A stretch of 64,000 bases of DNA from Antitrichia curtipendula (lineage: Eukaryota > Streptophyta > Bryopsida > Hypnales > Leucodontaceae): positions 11,806,725 to 11,870,724 of the forward strand of contig OX579634.1 in the NCBI GenBank assembly GCA_951230915.1, in the 5' to 3' direction. The notes under the pieces were generated by a model. That model was not told the origin of the DNA and ran no database searches. It was given only the letters and a program-made list of their open reading frames with translations. This document shows, piece by piece, positions 36,990-49,991 of this stretch (within the stretch, counting starts at the first letter, position 1; each line of letters opens with the position of its first letter). Position numbers and translations under genes: made by a program.

Positions 36990-37200
36990 TGGCACCATGG
37001 ACTAGATTGCACCATTTTAAAATAAATCTCTATTTTTTGCCAAATAAAAGTAGTCTTGTTTCACCATAAATTTTCAATATCTATTTGTCATGTGAATGAA
37101 GTCACCAAATTTGGATGAAAAGTGCATGAATCTAATTGAAAAATATTTTTTGATCCAAATGATGGATGAATGTAGAAATACAATACTTTACCAGTGTTTA
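36990..37200 (-). repeat. Dispersed repeat, inverted relative of 24655-24860
   Basis: On the minus strand this carries the same ordered blocks as the plus-strand copy near 24.7 kb, including ATGCACTTTTCATCC and AAATGGTGCAATCTA, with heavy divergence. On the same strand its 5' flank also resembles the GTGCCAGGATGGCAATCA sequence at 23.69 kb, suggesting a longer parent element. Confidence 0.5.
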
Positions 37201-40029
37201 AATGATCACCATCTTGGCACTTTCTTAAAAAGTAAAATATAAAACTTGTTTGGGTCTAGAACTACACTAACAAATATTTTTAATAAAATTTTATATCCAA
37301 AATGAAAATTAATCTTAAAATTAATTATAGGTTGATTATTAGTAATTTTTAGAAGAATTTTTTTCTTCTAAGATAAATATATTAAGCCCCAAGTTAGGTA
37401 ATTTTTTAAGGTTTATATTTAACTTGATAATTTAATGTAATTTTAAAGGAAATTCTTTGACCAAAAAAATAAGTTTAAAGTACAAAAAAATTCAAGAACT
37501 TATACCTTTATTGCTACGTAATTAATGTTTGCAAAAAGAATGATGTGAAAATCTATACCATACAAATGTTAGAAAACTAACAAAATAATCAACAATAATT
37601 AGATGGATGAAAAATCCAAAATTTAATTTCTACATGAGCAATTTAGAAAGATCCAAAAAACTAGCAATATATTTGACATTCTATGGTATAAGGACTTCCC
37701 TCTCATAAAAAAATTGTTTTTATATCATTGTAATGAAAATTTCACAAAATTTGTGAGAAATGATAAAGAATGTAAAGTAAATTTCAATTTCAATTTTTAA
37801 TTAAGTACTACATAGATCATGTTATATATTGACATCATTATTATTCTTAAGTCAAATTAGAAAATCTTGCAATTGCTGAATATATATTTAATTTGTTTTT
37901 GACCATTATTAAAATGACATAAATGTCTTTATGTACATAAATAAAATTTAATTAGGTGTGACTAAAGTTCAAATTTTAACAAATAAATGAATGCAAATGT
38001 GTCATATTCACTCTAAATCTTGTTTCTTACATTTGGACATATATTTGTAGATTCTTGTATAGTTCAATCTCTAACATTGATATAATTTACATTTTCAAAA
38101 CTTTCCTTTGCTAACATTCAATAGTACAAGGTGTATCATTAAATTTCTTTCAACCCCATAGCATTAAAAATTATGAAAACTCAAACTTTTATGACAAAAA
38201 ACTAAGATTTGATTAAAAGAAAACAAAGATATTATAGTAGGAATTGCATAAATACAATGCAAGAAGAATATTGGAATATTTGCTACAAAGTAAGTCAAAA
38301 GGAGCTTGAACCTAGCAAGGCTTTGTCATGTGTAGGTGAAAAAAGGGACTGCAAGATTGTTTTTTCATGTCATGGATATCAAGGTCTTGCCTACAAGGGC
38401 AAAGCCTAATAATGCATTGGCAAAAGTCTCGGGGAGGACACTCCTCGCGTTTTAGCAACCCATGTGCGGCGGAATATGTAATACATGTAATACATCTTAA
38501 AATTTAATTGTTTTTCCAAAAAAAATTATGGATAAATTTTACTACTTTAAAAGTTTATGTTTTGAATTACTGGTATTTTTTATGCTAATAGTAATTAGTT
38601 ATAAAAATTTTAAGAAAAAAGATACACTGTAAAGCTGAAAATAACTTTCACACCTCTATATTATATAAAAAAAAAAATTTGAAAAATGAAATTTTTTTTC
38701 TATAGAATAGCTTTCTATTGAAAGTTTATTTTGGTTGAATATTGTTGCAATAGTCATCTTCATGTGAGCTCTATAAATATTTTAGTTGGAAAATATGCCA
38801 TTTTAGTTCATTTTTCAACCCTTTTTAGACAATATATCTTATGTTATTTGGAATTGAAATTTTTGTCAATAGAAACCTTTAGTCATTGTTAAGCAAAGCT
38901 CAAAATTTTAGGATGAAATTATAGTTTATTCAAAAGTAAATAGGGGGTCAAAAAATCACTCCGCCATACGTGGGTACTCCAAATGTAGTGAAAGTGACCT
39001 CCCTGAGGCAAAAGTTTTGGAGGGAGGCAAGTTTTGGACTTCTAAAAAATTATTTTTAACATTGAATTAACATTTTTTGGGTTGCTTTTATTTGATAACA
39101 ATACAAAGCTACTTCTGAAAATGTAGTTTTTTCTTACTCACAAAGTTAACGCAATTTCAACTCTAGAAATTTCTGATTGATATGACACAACATAAAAATT
39201 TATTCTTATTTGGATAAACCATCTTCATTTATATATTTACACTTATTATCAACAAAGCTCAAATTGTGACATCTACATTTGGACTAAAATGAGTCACTTT
39301 ATCCTAGATATTCACTACACAAGATGTACATATCAAAACATGAAAGTCTACTAAAGCCTACTCTTGATTTTTGGTGCACCTAGAGACATAACTAATTTGA
39401 AATTCATGTCATAATTTATTCATACAATGTCGAAATAATGCACGCTATAGTGTGTAGAAATCCTCCTTCAATTCTCATTAATCCCTGTACAACCAAAGCA
39501 AATTTTTGGCAAAAATTATCAAAAACTTCCATTTTTTTAAGAAAAAAAAAAAAAATTAAATTTTTTTTTTTTAAAGTTAAATCATACAAGCTTTTACTAA
39601 CCTATTATGGTAATTTGGAAAAAAATTCAAAAACTTTGGCTACATAGATTGATAGACTATAACATTTGAAGTTAGAAGAAATAGTTTTTTTTCAACCTTG
39701 TCTGACATGGCCAACAGACTTTAATTCCTAGAGTGAGATTTTTGTACTATGCATGTTTCATTTTACATTTGCATCCTATAACATATTAGTTATGTACCTG
39801 TCAAATTTCAAAAGTACAAAAAGACTTTTGCACATATTGCCTAAAATTGCCTGAGCTCTCTAAAAGTTTAGGGCAACATAACTTTTGATTTGCACACTAG
39901 GTAAACTGGTCTATAACAAGCAATAGGCCTATATCAAACACCTTGGGAATGATCCATTACAGTCTTGCATCAATCCATGACAAATTTTTTCAATAAATGA
40001 GATCTGGATTACATTAAGTTGGGTTAGTG

Positions 40030-40430
40030 GCCACAATCAATGTTTGGGATGATGGTGATGGAGTGATTAATGACCACCCTAAGAAACTCCACCTTTCAAA
40101 TGTAAATTCATGATAGGAAGTGACTTTTTTTAGGCTTTCATATTGTAGTCGTGTTAGAAAATATTGGGAATGCTTTAGATGAGGAAAATGACTGTTATGG
40201 CCATGCCTTTTTTTTGTTGGCTTTGGAATAGTCTAGAGACTCTTTTGGACAACACACTTCAAAAATTCATAACAAATTCGTACTTTAAAATAAAATTTCA
40301 ATTGCTCTCTCTATTTCTCACATTTGTCTTTACGTGGGAAAAAATTAAAAAAAATTAAAACCATGCCAATAGGGCAAACTGGTCATTCTACTTGCCATAG
40401 ATTGGTTTACTTTACTTGAAGCACTTGATC
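40030..40430 (+). repeat. Dispersed repeat, copy 2
   Basis: Same orientation and block order as 19530-19990, with many substitutions and indels. It has no coding frame and no recognisable termini. Confidence 0.6.
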
Positions 40431-40847
40431 ACCATCCGGAGCATTCGGGGTGGGGGTGGGTGGGTAAGGTAGGGCACTTCACACTATGATCAAAGTTTTT
40501 TTTTTTTTTTTGAACAAATGGGAAATCCATTGCATTAAAAAAACCCACCACAATACAAAACAACCAAGCCGTGAGGCTGGACAAATGAAGAGAAGAAGAG
40601 CAAAAGGGAACAACAAAGAGAAAGAACAAGAACCCTATATAAATCTACAACCAGGAGGGCCACACCCTTGCCACCTAATAATGTTACTCTCCCTTGAGGC
40701 TAATAACTTGGAGCGGAGCCAAATGTTATCAAATTTGAGCCAAACGGATGGCACTTGGTGGGGATTGAGCTTAGACGACATTTGGGCTTTAAGACACGCC
40801 GCTTTGCTTGAGTCCAGAAGAGAGTCCCAGAGCGCTTGCTAGAGAAC

Positions 40848-41013
40848 ATGGTCAAAGGTTGAGAGGCCATCAATTTCCTCCACACTATGGTCAAAGGTTG
40901 AGAGAGGCCATTGATTTCCTCCAATCACATTGTGAAATTCTTGGTTTTTACAATCTGTTTGGTAGAAATCGACAAATTCTTGGTTTCTTGCAATCTGATT
41001 GGTAGAAATCGAC
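40848..41013. repeat. Two adjacent local tandem duplications
   Basis: First pair: ATGGTCAAAGGTTGAGAG followed by GGCCAT..ATTTCCTCC at 40848-40881 and 40887-40922. Second pair: a ~39-bp unit ending TTGGTAGAAATCGAC at 40935-40973 and 40974-41013. Two different units duplicated back to back suggest replication slippage or a repair footprint. Confidence 0.8.
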
Positions 41014-41251
41014 GACCTCTTGACTTTTGGCCATTAGCCATTGTGAGAAGTGCCGCTAAAGTCATGCCAACCTGTATGCAGAGGCCGGGAGTTATAATTT
41101 CCCTCTGTGCAAGAAGGCGGGTGTGTCCACAGAGTCTTGAACAAGGGGAACAGGGGAACATGGCGGACGGAGGGAGCCAGAGTGCCAGACTGATGCCAAC
41201 CAGGGTGGCACTCCACCTCGTGCCATGCTTCGTGCAGGCCGCACAGACAGA

Positions 41252-41286
41252 CCATGCATCCATGCATCCATGCATCCATCCATCAT
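41252..41286. repeat. ATCCATGC microsatellite
   Basis: Three to four copies of an ATCCATGC-type unit pass into ATCC repeats. A separate CCTG run lies at 41651-41670, in the probable MKK3 5' region. Confidence 0.85.
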
Positions 41287-42387
41287 CACATGCTGAAAGG
41301 ATTTGAAAACATGCATTCATACATTCATCCATTCCTTCCCCCCTCTCATCCATCCAAACCAGGTGTATTCATTCATCCATGGGCCTCGTCCACGGGAACC
41401 GGGTAGCCCTTCCCCGGTAGCGTGAGTGGTGTTGCCCCGAGCGTGGGTGCGGCGCGATGGAGTTGTCGTTGTCGCCGTTGCTGTTTTTGTGCACGAGTAT
41501 CGCAACCGAAAGTAACGCAGTTGTGCGCGATTGCCATTCGGTGTCATTTCACGCGCCAATCACGACCGCGCTCAAGATGCAGGATGCGATGTTGAGAATG
41601 TTGTCGTCGTCGTCGACAAACTTTTAGTTCAACGGAGGAAAGATTGCCTTCCTGCCTGCCTGCCTGCCTGACCGCTTCTTCGTTGAGTTCACACTCTGTT
41701 TCCCGTGTTGTTGCAGACTGTGCGTGCCACTGTTTCTTCGTTTTGTTTTTTTTCTCCCGCATCGCCGTTGTCTCCATTCTCCAATTGACACTGCTGTGTA
41801 CTCTCTTTCTCCTCTCTCTGCCGCCTTTCCTTTCCATCCGCTGGGGATTCGATTCCGCATCAACATTCGCCTTCACATCCCAATTCCAGGTTACGGGCCG
41901 ACGCGCAGGACGCCGGGGCCGTGTTGGATGCCGTTCCGTCGTCTGCATTCATCTTCGATGGGATCCGACGTGTGTCTATTGTCCTTGCTCTCATTGCCAG
42001 CGGTCCATGGATTTCACCAGTGAAATGGTGCGTAGCTTCGATTTCCGGCCTCAATTTTGCACTCCATTTTCGGCTGCCGTTGTGGAACTCGGAGGCGGTT
42101 TGGGCCTGTGCGCGGACGAGTGGTGGTTGGTGACTGGGGAGAATTCGGCAGGTTTAGGATCCGCCTGCGGTTTATTATAGGTTTTGCTGCTGAGTTTACT
42201 TCTCAGCGGTGGAGGATAACTTGAAATGTCTGGGCGGCATTGAATTATCGAGTTTGCTGTCATATAGATCTCAAAATCGGGCGGAGAATTGGGTGCTGTG
42301 GTAATCCTTTTTAATTGTGTATATTTTTGGATTGCAAATCAAGACTTTTAACGCGAACAGGGTAGGGTTGAGAAAGGGGAGGGAGAC

Positions 42388-45300
42388 ATGGCGGGCGTGG
42401 AACAGATGAAGAAGAAGCTGTTGCCACTGTTGAACATGGATTCGAGCCTTGCGCCGGGCATGTCCATCGACGCATCGGCCTCGTACAAGGTAGGTGGATC
42501 ACTGTCTGCCTGGTTTTCACATCCGTGCGTGCATTCGGGATTCAGGTCCTCATTCATTGTTGTGTTGATGAAGTTCAAAATGGTCACCAGTATCATAATT
42601 TCCGTAGTGAAACGCGCATGAAGTTCAAAATGGCCACTTTGTATGGGTCCATTTTTCCTTTACACCTTCCTGGTCTAGATTTCCTAGACGAATTCAGCCT
42701 TCACAGAGAAGCACAAATCGGCTTCGAGAAGTCCCGGCTTGCGTCATTGGATGGCTCATTGCATTACCACTTCCCCAAACAAGTTCCTTTTTTCTGTAGT
42801 TTTGGGTATGATTCTTGACGTTCGCCAGGGGAAGTGAAGTTTGACGGTCGTTGTTCTGTTTCTGCGATCGCTCGTCAAATTATTGTGTGTAGATATCCAC
42901 CTTCAGCCATTGCACTTGTGTGGGCACCTGTGTTGTGTTGGGCGATCAAAGAGATTTAGAACTACTTTGCTGGTGAAGGCGGCGCCTCCAGTGTAACAGC
43001 GATGGGGTCGATTGAGGGGCACACCTAATACAATGCCCTGAAGTCGACAATACCCTTGGGAACAGCTTGCTGTCGCTGGACTGTTTGATGGGTTTAATTT
43101 GAGGTTTTTTCTGAGAGTATACATTCTAGGCCAGATCGCGCATGACTTTGTCTGAGTTCTGTGGATGATCGTCCTACTATATCGTTCTTACGTCTTATTT
43201 TAGGGTTGACTGTGGTAGGGTTGTCCTGAACTAGTAACGGAAGGTTATCTTGTTGAAGAACTGGTGGCTGCTCCGCATTAATTAGATGTGAAAATCTCGA
43301 TTTGTGAATGGCATGGTGGTATCGTGCATTCGACAATGCCTGTGATGAGAGAGACAAAACAATGCTTAGTGTTATTCATGCGAATGCTTATAGTACTGAG
43401 AATCTGTGATCATGCGCATCCTGTTGGCTTTGGGTTAGCATGTGAGGTGAATTTTACAACGCGTTGTGGCCGATGATGGAGGCAATCGTCTGATCTTGGT
43501 CTTCTGTGGTGTGATGAAGGTGACCGATGGGGGTTCATTGAATCTGCTGAGCAGGTCGTGTGCCGAGTACAACATCAATGAGCTGGGGTTACAAAAGCGC
43601 AGATCGACCACCCTAGATGCTGCTGGGGATGGCGGGGAGCAAGAGAAGACATATCAGTGTGCGTCCAGCGAGATGTGCGTGTTTGGGGCTATTGGTTGGG
43701 GAGCCAGCAGCGTTGTCCGTAAGGCCATCCATATTCCAACCCATCGTATTCTGGCTTTGAAGAAGATCAATGTGTTTGAGAAGGCAAGCAAGCACTCGCT
43801 CAATTTCTCATAGTCATTGCACCTTATCGAGCACTGTGGTACGGTTGTTGGAGTCCTGGGTTGACGTGATTCTCGTATGTGTCTGGGAGTAAGTGGAGTG
43901 ATACGGGCTTGGTGTCGTTGTGATGGGAAGACTTTTGATTGAGCAGTGAGAGACTATGAGGTTAGTGCGATGGCCCGCAAGGAGTTTGGTGTTGTGCATG
44001 TGTGACTGCAGGAGAAGGATGTTGAGAAGAGAGTCTGATACCCTCCGGCGGTGGGTGTTTTTCAGGAGAAAAGGCAGCAGTTGTTGAACGAGATCAGAAC
44101 CCTTTGTGAGGCACCGCAAGTTAGGGGTTTGGTAGAGTTTTATGGAGCTTTCTATTCTCCGGATAGTGGACAAATCAGCATAGCTCTGGAGTATATGGAT
44201 GGTGGGTCCCTTGCAGACATTGTGCGCACGAAGAAGTTTATACCGGAACCTATTCTTTCTGTGATCACCCGCAAAGTGTTGCAGGTAAGTATCAATGTCC
44301 GCACTGAAATCCGCATCCTGTGATTCGTGCGCAATCTGGTTAGAGCAGGGTTGTTTTCAGAAGCAGTAATTTAGCGGTGAAGGTTCCTGACGAAGCTGTT
44401 TTCATGAAGCTGAAGGGTCATGCACGGAAAGTAGTGCATGCACTTGTGAGTTCATAAAGTTGGGGTTGGAGTGGGAAAACCAGGCTCCTAATATTGTATC
44501 ATTTCACTAGACTTAGTTGCAGCGGCAGGCATGTTTTGGCTACTAACATGGTGTCTGGGCTAATGATCAGGGTTTGGTGTTCCTGCACAACGTAAGGCAC
44601 TTGGTCCATCGAGACATTAAGCCAGCAAACCTGCTGATCAATCTGAATGGAGAGCCGAAGATAACCGATTTTGGAATCAGCTCAGGACTTGATAATTCTA
44701 TTGCTATGGTGAGTAATTTGTTCTTAGCTGATGGTTCAAGGTCGGTAATGGCGCATGGTTTCCCTGGAGTGCTTGGATGTTGGTTCACTTCTTGCCTGAC
44801 TTTTCTCTATAGTTTAGACTTGAAAGCTGGACTTAGTGATAGGCATGTGATTGTGACGTAGATCGTTTGATACATCGTATGTGCATTGGTGGCAGTGTGT
44901 CTGCCACTTGTTGAGCGCAACGTGAGAGAATGATATCTTGTTACGTTGGGTGTGCAGTGTGCTACGTTTGTAGGGACGGTGACGTACATGTCCCCTGAGA
45001 GGATCAACAACGAGTGCTATTCCTACCCAGCAGATATATGGAGTCTGGGCCTAGCATTGCTGGAGTGCGGAACTGGCGAATTTCCGTACAGTGCAAACAA
45101 AGGGCCCGTCAACCTGATGCTTCAAGTAGGATATCTTGATCTTTGAGATTTCCCAATATGTGCGGTGATTGAATGAGAAATTCATGAGTCGATTCTCAAT
45201 GTACGTTATCTAAGTAGGTCGAGAGTTTTGTGGGTGAGAAATTGGAGAAAGTATGTATATCTGGGACGGGGGTTGACAACAGTTGGGCACCACCGCTTTC

Positions 45301-47657
45301 CGTGAATGCAAGTTGATAAGGATTGGAGTGAATGCGCTGTTGCCGTACTTTGCAACTGCCGATGACACAATGTTCTGCTGATTTATCTGGTTGATGAGGG
45401 GCGGGTTCGATGTCCTTCAAAATTGAGGTGACGGTTTTGTGGAATCTGAAGAGTGCTTACCGCTTTGTGCGTTTGTGCCATGCAGGTTATGTACGATCCG
45501 TCACCATCACCGCCTGCCGATCGTTTTTCATGGGAGTTTCGTTCGTTTGTGGACGCTTGTCTTCTGAAGGAGGCGGAGGCTCGTCCAACGGCTGAGCAGG
45601 TGGGATTTTCTATTTATGTTTCGGTCTCATGGAGAGGTTTCACTGGCCTCTGTAATTTTTAAGCGGTGAGCTTTGCCTTTTGGGGCAATTTAGTGTATTC
45701 TGTGTTTTCTGTGCTAAGTGAACTGTGCAATCGGGCACTTGTGCCTGGTGTTTTCGCGGATGATGTACACACGAGACGTGTTCAATGTACAACGAGAGAG
45801 GGCAAGACGCTATGGGTTGTGAGGCTACGTAGGCTGTTGGTCTGAATTGAGAGCTTGCTTCAGTCTGAGTGCGGTTGAGGATTGTCCTGGCCTGCGCTCT
45901 TCGTATGTCTTTCTTGTGGTTTAGGTGTTTGGGCAGCGCTGTGTCAGCATGGATGTTGGCAAACTTTCCCGTCAGGGTTAGAGAAACTGAGCATGCATGC
46001 GGATCCTTGGTTCTAGTCCTTGATGTTGGTTCGGTCGTTCACGATCATTTGAGTGCATGGCGTTAAGTGGATAGACTAATGTTGAAATGTTAGCGTTTTA
46101 CACTTGGTGCTCCCGAAGTAGTTAGGGCGGGATTGTTGTTTGGTGACTGGGGGATCTATCTTCTTATATTTGCACTAGCGGTCTGAAACAATTTGTTGAG
46201 TGCAAAGTAGTGAATTGCTCATACAGACGTGTGGTAACTTTGAAATGGTGGCGATGTTCTGTTTTGTGGATGCAGTTAATGTCTCATCCGTTTATCAAGA
46301 AGTACGAGGAGCAGCAGGTTGACCTGGCGGGATTTGTGCAAAGCGTTTTCGATCCAACCGAGCGACTGAAAGATTTATCAGACGTAAGCTTCTGTGAGAC
46401 GTTGGGTGGTGTGATGACGTGAATTGTGCATGATTTGAATTGGTTGTGCTTCTTTAAATTCCTTAAAGCGATCTTAATGTCCCCGAGGTAGGAAGAAGTG
46501 GTGTGCCGAGTCCTAATTCTAAGAGTTGGGTTCTGTGTGTGAATCAGATGCTTACGGTGCACTACTACATGTTGTTTGATGGCTCTGATGTGCGGTGGCC
46601 TCACATGAAGGGTCTCTATTCGTCGAACTCCACCCTTTCGTAAGTGGTTGTAGTTCTAGCTGCGATTTCAAGCCCCTGATACCAGTTTGTTTTGAAGAAG
46701 GCTGTAGTAGCTGCGCAAATTTAACTGGAAAATTCATTTGTATATATGGAAGTGCTGAGAGCTGTAGCTTCGGTTCCTCCGTTTTCAAGGAATCTTGGTT
46801 ATTTATACGGTTTTGTGAAGAATGGATATTTGAAAGTCATGCGACTTTTTCACTTCTGTTGTGCGAGTTTGGTCAAAAGTGTGCGAATTTATTGAAAGCC
46901 CTATTAGGCTGAATCATTTTTATTCATTTTTTTGAAATGTTTGATTTTGTGAGCTTCGCCAGAAGTACCAGGGTAGTGCCAGTAGTTTCTCTAAATTTCC
47001 TGAGTGTTGTCCATGTCAATGATTCGATGCTCCTGGTTAATGTGTGGCAGGTTTTCAAACCAGGCGGTGACGGGAGCGGAGGAGATATTTACGACTCTGA
47101 GCAACATCAGGAGCATGCTAGCTGGTGAACGAGCCGAAGAGAGATTAGTGCACGTGGTGGAAAATCTGCAGTGCTGTGCATTTGCAAAACGCGGAGTCAT
47201 GATTCGCGTGTCGGGAACCTTCGTGGTCGGAACTCACTTTGTGCCAACAGGTTCGATTATCTACCCCCCAAGGTGTTGCACGTGAGGGTGCTTGATTTAT
47301 GGGAAGCATCTTTCTGGGAGCGTCTGTACCGCCACCTTGGTCTTTTTCTTGAGAGAGTAGCTGTATGATGTTAAGAGTTTCTGGTAGTTGCGCGGATATG
47401 ATCGGTAGTGGACTGTGTTGGTTCATGTATAGAAATTATGCCTGCATGAACGTCTGAGGAGGTTGGAAGTTGCTGTTCTTATGCAAGCCTGGGTTTATAC
47501 AGGTGATGGCGTCCAAGTGGAAGGGATTCCGAGCAGTCCATGCATGGATGTTGAGAAGCGGCGAATGGGCAGTTTCAACGAACAATTTTGCATGGAACCG
47601 GGGGAGCAAATGGGGTCGTTTTACATCTCAAAGCAAGAGCTGTACATTCAGCAATAG
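42388..47657 (+). CDS. MKK3: MAP kinase kinase 3 (kinase plus NTF2 domain)
   Basis: Dual-specificity kinase of the plant group-B MAPKK class, which phosphorylates group-C MAP kinases in stress and hormone cascades. Ten exons: 42388-42489, 43520-43783, 44066-44284, 44571-44708, 44958-45125, 45486-45599, 46276-46383, 46548-46639, 47051-47250, 47503-47657. They join in phase to 519 residues, close to Arabidopsis MKK3. Kinase motifs: GAIGWGAS loop (90-97), catalytic Lys115, [10 protein letters not shown] (208-217), DFG (228-230), MAPKK activation sites Ser238 and Thr244 (S-x5-T), and the SPER block. From residue ~372 an NTF2-like domain follows ([32 protein letters not shown]), ending KQELYIQQ. 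This fusion is diagnostic of MKK3. Intron 2 uses a GC donor. The N-terminal [15 protein letters not shown] also matches the family. Confidence 0.96.
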
Positions 47658-47717
47658 TAGGGTGTGTTATCGCTGACGTCTTCTTAGTTCAGGATTTTCA
47701 CGTGTTCGTCAATGGCT

Positions 47718-47718
<1 letters not shown>

Positions 47719-47748
<30 letters not shown>
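47719..47748. repeat. (GGGCAT)5 hexanucleotide repeat
   Basis: Five uninterrupted GGGCAT units lie about 60 bp after the MKK3 stop codon, so probably in the 3' UTR. Confidence 0.9.
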
Positions 47749-49196
47749 TTAGGAGCATGTGCTGATTGGTGCCTTGTCAGTGGAGACGTGTTTCCAAGGA
47801 TGCTGTAAAGGGCAGGCTCTACATTGACGGTGGGAAGACTGGACTAGCAAGCATGGAGCTGGATCAGTAGTCGCTGAGTGTCGGCGGGAGGAAATCATGT
47901 AAAGGAGAGGAGCTTAAGTTGCGACTGGAAGGGGGGGAAATTTAGGACTCTAGAGGTCCAAAGGAAGGCTGGCGTCATGTATCTTTTGTGTTAATCGTCG
48001 GCTGTGTTTAGTAAGTGGCCTCAAGGAAGGGGACTTGAGTGCTTCAAGTGGACCTGAAGGTTTCTGATGTATCTCCAAACCGTTGTAGTACAACCGCGAG
48101 CAACAATGAGGGAGGTGCTTTAGTTTACTGGGGATATCAAAGCTTTTGTAGATGAGGTGGGGATGCGGAGATATCTCTTTTGGCAGATGGTGGAGAAAAT
48201 CAACGTGCAGCCATTTCCATGGGGGCGATGTTTCCACGGAGCTTGGTGACCGTTCCTACGAAGTGGAAAGGTGTCCACATTATGTGAAAGGTCAGTAACT
48301 TATACAGCCGTTCGTGCCTTGCTCATTCCAAAACACGACCCTCTGGCTCCTCCAGAACCGATCCGTTCTGACGAGGCAGATCCTCCATGGTAACGAGCCT
48401 TTTTATTTAGTACCTTGGGTTGCTGATCAGAGCAGGGTTGTTTTTTCTAAGCTTAATGTGTAGACAGTTTTGTCACTTCAATCTATTCTATGCCAATTGT
48501 ATAACTGTAACTGTTTGCAAAGTAGCAGCAGAGGTCGGGATCAAAAGTGTCCAGTCTTTCGTTCAAGTCCTGTTGAGACAACACTTATACTGTACAGTAC
48601 AGTTACCGATAGCGGCTCTTGGGCCTGACTTGGGGACGGTGCAAGGACATGAATCTCTTGGATAAGAATCTCTTATTTTGATTGCCTCGGATGCTGCGAC
48701 TGTGTCCATCGTTCCCTGAACCGTTTGATCGTTGGTGTTAGTTTGTGGGTGGAAAATATGGTCATAGATTTTTTAGTTGCTAAGTTTTTTTTCATTTTTC
48801 GCCTGTCACAAATCCAAGGTAGTGTGATACTTTATGGTAGCATCAGTTCCATTGTTTTTCTTGGGGATGAAACATTACAGTAAAGGATCTTGAGGGTCCT
48901 GCATTTTTCTAAATGTTTTTTGTGGTGGTTCTCACGCCAGACATCTTCAAGTTTATTTCTTCGATATTTTTTGGGCTTTGGGCTTTTAACTGCTTATATG
49001 TTATACATTACCCACAAGGAAGTTATGTTCACAGCAGTCAATTAACAGACCACATACCTCAAATTTCAAATTGCCACCACATGCCACCACAAAAATATCC
49101 AAGTCACAAACTGCCAAAGTGTGTTGGAAAGATACTGAAGTCTACTTCATTGATGTCTTAAGCATTTACAATTTTTTTTGTAAACTTATATAAAAA

Positions 49197-49991
49197 TATA
49201 TACTTTAAGATAGGTTGTTTGTTTGTGCCACTTGAAAGCTCTTAGCAGGAGGGGTGCTTGGACTTTCTTTTTGTGGCGTTTGAACAAACATTGTGAAAGT
49301 TATTGAATTTCAATGTTTTTATAAATGAAAAATTTATTTAAATTCTCTTTTACTTTGAAAAAACCGTAACTTTTATATGGCATGTTCAAATGCCACAAAA
49401 CAAAGTTTCACACTCCTTTGTGCATAAAGCCTTTTATTTGTACCAATTTTGTGGTGTTTGGACCTATGGTTATAAAATGATTGAATTAAAGGTTTTCTGA
49501 ATTTAAAAATTAGAAATTTATTGTTGCTTTTATTTTACCAAGAATGCAACCTTTCACACTTTCTTGAGAAAAATATTGAATTTCAAAGTTTTTATGAATT
49601 TGAAAATTAGTTTAAATTCTTTTTGCAAAAAATCATAACTTTCACTTTGCACGTCGAAACGCCACCAAACAAAGCCCTTGCACTCTTTGCGCATAAAGCT
49701 TTATATTCGTGCCAATTTTGTGGCATTTGGACCTACGGTGTGAATGTTTTGGATTTTTTTAAATTAAAAGGTTGAATTAAATTGTTTTGTATTTTGAAAA
49801 AAACATAATCTTCACTTTGCATGTCAAAACACTACAAAACAAAACCCTTGCACTCCTTTATACACAAAGCTTTCTATTTGGGCCAAGAATGCAACTTCTC
49901 AACTACAATGTGAAAGTTATTGAATTTCAAAAAATTTAAAATTATATTTTTAATTTTATTTGGGTTGTAGCAACAGCACAAGGCATACTAG
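49197..49991 (+). mobile_element. Helitron-like non-autonomous element, copy B (tandem, left)
   Basis: The copy starts TATATACTTTAAGATAGG (TC changed to TA) and ends CATACTAG directly against the TC start of copy C. At ~795 bp it is longer than copies A and C, with an extra internal unit of the alternating CAAACGCCAC / GTGGCGTTTG type motif. It is non-coding. Confidence 0.62.

Larger units (their letters stand above)
35508..42387. other. Large AT-rich intergenic region with transposon remnants
   Basis: There is no gene for 6.9 kb. Contents: a Helitron-like element at 35785-36379, an inverted dispersed repeat at 36990-37200, featureless AT-rich DNA at 37.2-40.0 kb, a dispersed repeat at 40030-40430, local tandem duplications at 40.85-41.01 kb, a GCATCC microsatellite at 41.25 kb, and from 41.35 kb a GC-richer, pyrimidine-rich stretch. 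The last part is probably the MKK3 promoter and 5' UTR. Confidence 0.55.

Noticed and set aside
38410..38480. GC-richer block with GGGAGGACACTCCTCGCG considered as an RNA gene or element end
   Set aside because: Only a short dyad is present; no tRNA or other RNA fold could be built.
41544..41948. 134-codon minus-strand open frame, Arg/Glu-rich
   Set aside because: Antisense of a pyrimidine-rich stretch that is probably the MKK3 5' UTR; low-complexity composition and no motif.
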